From Phytoactinopolyspora endophytica (GTDB lineage: Bacteria; Actinomycetota; Actinomycetes; Jiangellales; Jiangellaceae): a DNA stretch of 8,833 bases. Below are positions 6,595 through 8,833 of the stretch, one piece after another. Made by a program: the position numbers and the translations under genes. The stretch is from positions 43,504 through 52,336 of the forward strand of contig NZ_ML142871.1 in NCBI RefSeq assembly GCF_004138495.1, given 5' to 3'. The notes beneath the pieces were generated by a model. That model saw nothing but the letters and a program-made list of their open reading frames with translations. It was not told where the DNA came from and did not search any database. Numbering within the stretch: the first letter of the stretch is position 1; each line of letters starts with the position of its first letter.

Positions 6595-6692
6595 CGACCC
6601 CGGTCGCACTGCCTACCCGGGACGTATCCCCGTAGCGGTTCGTCCGTTGGTGGACTTCATGCGACTCTGCTCCAGCTCGCCGCACATGTCAA

Positions 6693-6730
6693 CCTGCCGC
6701 CGACCTGCGGCAACACCCTATAGCGGCAGG
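6693..6730. repeat. 8-bp inverted repeat CCTGCCGC / GCGGCAGG
   Basis: CCTGCCGC (6693-6700) and GCGGCAGG (6723-6730) are perfect reverse complements 22 bases apart. The spacer holds a related TGCGGCA. It could be an operator pair or a long-loop RNA stem. Function unknown. Confidence 0.4.
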
Positions 6731-6780
6731 TCATCCACACTGCCGGCTCAAAAGGTCGATCATGAGATTTATCAATGCGG

Positions 6781-6808
6781 CTCGGCGTGTCGCGAATGAC
6801 ACGCCGAG
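6781..6808. repeat. Perfect 11-bp stem-loop, possible terminator
   Basis: CTCGGCGTGTC (6781-6791) and GACACGCCGAG (6798-6808) are perfect complements with the 6-base loop GCGAAT. A stem this long and exact is unlikely by chance. There is no T-run on the plus side. On the minus strand the following bases (CGCATTGATAAATC) are A/T-rich but have no T-run. No gene ends nearby, so if it is a terminator it would end an unrecognised transcript. Confidence 0.6.
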
Positions 6809-6878
6809 ATCGCGGCGTTATAGGACAGCATCAACTCGATGATCATTAGTCATAACGCCTGTCATGACACCCAAAATA

Positions 6879-6893
6879 GACACGTCCCGTGTC
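6879..6893. repeat. Palindrome GACACG-TCC-CGTGTC
   Basis: Two 6-base arms, GACACG and CGTGTC, are separated by TCC. The size fits a dimeric repressor operator. It lies 290 bases before lat, so control of lat is not certain. Confidence 0.35.
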
Positions 6894-6933
6894 GATACAT
6901 CCGAACGTCCGAGCCGGCCGCAGCCACCAGCCC

Positions 6934-6965
6934 CCGGCAGCCGTGCAAGCGAGCGGCTAGGCCGG
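6934..6965. repeat. Bulged 10-bp hairpin
   Basis: CCGGC+AGCCG (6934-6943) pairs with CGGCT (6954-6958) and GCCGG (6961-6965), with an AG bulge at 6959-6960 and a 10-base loop. G+C-rich DNA makes such stems fairly common; listed as one of the cluster. Confidence 0.35.
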
Positions 6966-7093
6966 CAGGAACCATTCCGAACTAGATCAAATCGTACATC
7001 TACTCCCGCGGCCGCCTGACCACCCACCCCGGAGGGCAAAGTTTTCCCGATGATCTCGAGAAGATGTGCACTTTATTGTTGCCTCACGCGCCT

Positions 7094-7111
7094 GTTACCG
7101 TAACTCTTACG
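7094..7111. promoter_or_regulatory. Two overlapping palindromes upstream of lat, possible operator
   Basis: GTTAC-C-GTAAC (7094-7104) overlaps CGTAA-CTC-TTACG (7099-7111), sharing the half-site GTAA. Three TTAC/GTAA half-sites in 18 bases, about 72 bases before the lat ATG, resemble a regulator site overlapping a promoter. TACCGT (7096-7101) could be a -10 element, but no -35 is convincing. Which regulator would bind is unknown. Confidence 0.45.
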
Positions 7112-7182
7112 TAGCCAAGGGGTCGTCCGGGGATATCTTCCGTGTGACGCGCTTCTTAAGTCGCCTGCCAGGAGGTCATCCG

Positions 7183-8523
7183 ATGATCACGCAGCTGAGC
7201 ATCCCGCCCGACAAGGTCCGCACAGTCTTGAGCGAGCATCTGCTCACTGACGGTTTCAAACTCGTCCTCGACACCTCCGCGAGCCGGGGCAGCTGGCTGG
7301 TCGACGCGCGCGACGGGCAGCGATATCTGGACATGTACACGTTCTTCGCTTCGTCTCCCCTGGGCTGCAACCCGTCCGACATCGTCGAGGACCCGGAGTT
7401 CATGACCCTGCTCGCCGAGGTCGCGGCCAACAAGCCCGCGAACTCCGACGTGTACTCCACGCATCTGGCCGAGTTCACCCAGACGTTCGTACGCGTCCTC
7501 GCAGACCCCGCGCTCCCGCACCTGTTCTTCGTCGAGGGCGGCGCCCTCGCCGTCGAGAACGCGCTCAAGGCCGCATTCGACTGGAAGAGCCGTCAGAATG
7601 AGGCAGCCGGGCGCGACCCGGCACTGGGCACCCGCATCATGCACCTCAGCCGTGCGTTCCACGGCCGCAGCGGCTACACCATGTCACTGACGAACACCGA
7701 GCCGGGCAAGACGGACAGGTACCCGAAGTTCGACTGGCCGCGCATCGACGTGCCCGCCATCCGCTTCCCGCTTGAGGACAACCTCGACGACGTCGTCGCC
7801 GCCGAGGAGCGTGCGTTGGAGCAGGCCCGGCGCGCCTTCGCCGAGCACCCGCATGACATCGCCGCGTTCATCTGCGAACCGATCCAAGGCGAGGGCGGCG
7901 ACAACCATATGCGGCCGGAGTTCCTGCGGGCCATGCAGGAGCTCGTCCACTCCGAGGACGCGCTGTTCATCGTCGACGAGGTGCAGACCGGCGTCGGCAC
8001 GACCGGCACTGCATGGGCCTACCAGCAGCTCGGCCTCTCCCCCGACATCGTCGCGTTCTCCAAGAAGGTCCAGGTGGGCGGGATCATGGCCGGGGGCCGG
8101 ATCGACGAGGTGCCGGACAACGTCTTCGCCGTCTCCGGTCGCATCAACTCCACGTGGGGCGGCGGCCTGGTGGACATGGTCCGCTCGCGGCGGATCCTCG
8201 AGGTCATCGAGCGCGACGGCATCATCGAGTCGGCCGGGCCCAAAGGCGAGCGCTTCCTTTCGGCATTGCGCTCCGCGGCCGACGACGTTCCCAGCGGCGC
8301 CATCAGCAACGTGCGCGGCCGGGGGTTGATGGTGGCCGCCGACCTGAAAGACCCGGCGACCCGCGACGCCGTCCTCACGTACCTGCGGGAGAACGAACAC
8401 GTGCTGGCTCTACCCAGTGGCCAGCACGCGATCCGCTTCCGTCCGGCCCTCTCCGTGTCGGATGATGAGATCGATCAGGCGGTCGCCGCGTTCGCCCGAG
8501 CCGTCGCCCACCAGACGCCGTAG
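7183..8523 (+). CDS. lat: L-lysine 6-transaminase (lysine epsilon-aminotransferase)
   Basis: Lat moves the epsilon-amino group of L-lysine to 2-oxoglutarate, giving alpha-aminoadipate semialdehyde, which cyclises to piperideine-6-carboxylate. The 446-aa protein is a full-length class III PLP aminotransferase close to Mycobacterium tuberculosis Rv3290c in layout. It has DMYTFFASSPLG near residue 50, FFVEGGALAVENALK (115-129) for phosphate binding, SRAFHGRSGYT (156-166), EPIQGEGGDNH (232-242), VDEVQTG with cofactor Asp265, and SKKVQVGG with the Schiff-base lysine at 294 or 295. NSTWGGG (322-328) follows. Start: ATG 7183 has an ideal AGGAGG 7 bases upstream (7170-7175); in-frame codons further upstream lack similarity. 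Thirteen bases separate its stop from the next gene, so the two are an operon. Known contexts are lysine breakdown, stationary-phase/persistence expression, and precursor supply in cephamycin clusters. Confidence 0.95.
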   Translation: MITQLSIPPDKVRTVLSEHLLTDGFKLVLDTSASRGSWLVDARDGQRYLDMYTFFASSPLGCNPSDIVEDPEFMTLLAEVAANKPANSDVYSTHLAEFTQTFVRVLADPALPHLFFVEGGALAVENALKAAFDWKSRQNEAAGRDPALGTRIMHLSRAFHGRSGYTMSLTNTEPGKTDRYPKFDWPRIDVPAIRFPLEDNLDDVVAAEERALEQARRAFAEHPHDIAAFICEPIQGEGGDNHMRPEFLRAMQELVHSEDALFIVDEVQTGVGTTGTAWAYQQLGLSPDIVAFSKKVQVGGIMAGGRIDEVPDNVFAVSGRINSTWGGGLVDMVRSRRILEVIERDGIIESAGPKGERFLSALRSAADDVPSGAISNVRGRGLMVAADLKDPATRDAVLTYLRENEHVLALPSGQHAIRFRPALSVSDDEIDQAVAAFARAVAHQTP

Positions 8524-8536
8524 AGGAGTCCCCACC

Positions 8537-8833
8537 ATGAGCACCCACACGTCCGCCTCGGTCGTCACCTCCGTCGTCGACGGCAAGCCTGTCGACGGCA
8601 CTCGCACCGTCACCGGCCGCAACCCCGCGCGCTATGACGACGTCGTGGCGGAGATCTCCTTCGCCGACGCGGCCACGGTCGTGGATGCGGCAGCTTCCGC
8701 GAAACGCGCGCAGCCGGCCTGGGCCTCCGTGCCCGCTCCCATCCGCGGCCGCGCGATCGCGCACATCGGCCGTCTCGTGGAAGCCAACATGAATGAGCTG
8801 GCCGCCCTGGTCACCCGAGACGTCGGCAAGCCC
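8537..8833 (+). CDS. NAD(P)-dependent aldehyde dehydrogenase, N-terminal part
   Basis: Only the first 99 codons are in the window. They match the N-terminal subdomain of the aldehyde dehydrogenase superfamily: a leading strand-turn with DGKPVDG, TGRNPARYDDVV, the helix VDAAASAKRAQPAWASVP, the block PIRGRAIAHIGRLVEAN and the ending LVTRDVGKP (commonly T-E-x-GKP). The catalytic cysteine and cofactor motifs lie beyond the edge. Start: ATG 8537 with GAGGAG (8523-8528) 8 bases upstream, partly overlapping the lat stop codon, which suggests coupled translation. From the context the likely job is oxidation of alpha-aminoadipate semialdehyde/piperideine-6-carboxylate to alpha-aminoadipate (Pcd/AmaB type). 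That substrate is inferred from lat, not shown by the sequence here. Confidence 0.9.
   Translation, partial: MSTHTSASVVTSVVDGKPVDGTRTVTGRNPARYDDVVAEISFADAATVVDAAASAKRAQPAWASVPAPIRGRAIAHIGRLVEANMNELAALVTRDVGKP

Larger units (their letters stand above)
6225..7182. other. Gene-free region with many inverted repeats between lnt and lat
   Basis: About 960 bases separate the divergent lnt and lat genes. Open frames here encode low-complexity Arg/Pro/Ala-rich peptides without recognisable motifs or good ribosome binding sites. I see no tRNA, rRNA, tmRNA or RNase P RNA signature, no transposase remnant and no CRISPR repeats. The stretch from about 6760 to 6900 is visibly more A/T-rich than its surroundings. 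Several strong inverted repeats are listed separately. It could hold a non-coding RNA, long regulatory regions, or the decayed remains of a lost gene (for example the Lrp-type regulator often near lat). I cannot tell these apart by reading. Confidence 0.6.

Noticed and set aside
6500..6620. Possible tRNA-like fold
   Set aside because: The stems do not make a cloverleaf and there is no T-loop GGTTCGANTCC signature.
6385..6723. 112-codon plus-strand open frame (and overlapping frames 6248-6578 and 6294-6515) in the gap before lat
   Set aside because: No family motif, composition typical of random high-GC frames, several overlapping frames of similar quality, and the region is filled with hairpins.
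6818..7039. 73-codon minus-strand open frame upstream of lat
   Set aside because: No recognisable motif and no clear ribosome binding site; it covers palindromes more likely to be regulatory.
7066..7182. N-terminal extension of lat from an upstream GTG
   Set aside because: The extension has no aminotransferase similarity and overlaps the palindromes, while ATG 7183 has an ideal AGGAGG at 7 bases.
7156..7662. Minus-strand open frame opposite the start of lat
   Set aside because: Antisense to a full-length, motif-complete aminotransferase; low-complexity product.

Overview
The window is a high-GC chromosomal segment from an actinomycete. The evidence is an RbpA gene (an Actinobacteria-specific RNA polymerase partner) next to a split apolipoprotein N-acyltransferase / polyprenyl-phosphate mannose synthase pair and an FxsA gene, which is the familiar actinobacterial rbpA-ppm1-fxsA neighbourhood. 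G/C-rich third positions, GTG starts and a likely leaderless gene agree with this. I cannot fix the genus from the sequence.

Layout, left to right. (1) 1-1121: the 5' part of glyA (serine hydroxymethyltransferase, minus strand, running off the left edge) with a ZTP (pfl) riboswitch in its leader. (2) 1122-1916: a cytosolic glycerophosphodiester phosphodiesterase on the plus strand, apparently translated from a leaderless GTG-start mRNA. (3) 1913-2407: peptide deformylase on the minus strand, convergent with the phosphodiesterase; the two stop codons overlap. (4) 2408-2684: a divergent regulatory region with a SigR-type promoter (GGAAC-N18-GTT) and a leader hairpin, then rbpA on the plus strand (2685-3074) and a strong, probably bidirectional terminator (3101-3135). 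(5) 3200-6224: a minus-strand operon lnt -> ppm -> fxsA, with ppm and fxsA joined by an ATGA overlap. (6) 6225-7182: about 960 bases with no credible gene but many inverted repeats. (7) 7183-8833: lat (L-lysine 6-transaminase) followed 13 bases later by the start of an aldehyde dehydrogenase gene cut by the right edge.

How the genes work together. glyA is controlled by the purine/folate stress signal ZTP, which links one-carbon supply to demand. Deformylase also connects to formyl-folate use, but its adjacency is probably ordinary synteny. The lnt-ppm-fxsA operon belongs to the cell envelope: Lnt N-acylates lipoproteins and Ppm makes polyprenyl-phosphomannose for lipoglycans and protein O-mannosylation. 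Lat plus the aldehyde dehydrogenase would turn L-lysine into alpha-aminoadipate through piperideine-6-carboxylate, a route used for lysine breakdown and, in some actinomycetes, as precursor supply for beta-lactams.

I did not find an unambiguous new system. The most promising unexplained parts are the structured gene-free region at 6225-7182 and the short overlapping ORF between the ZTP riboswitch and glyA.
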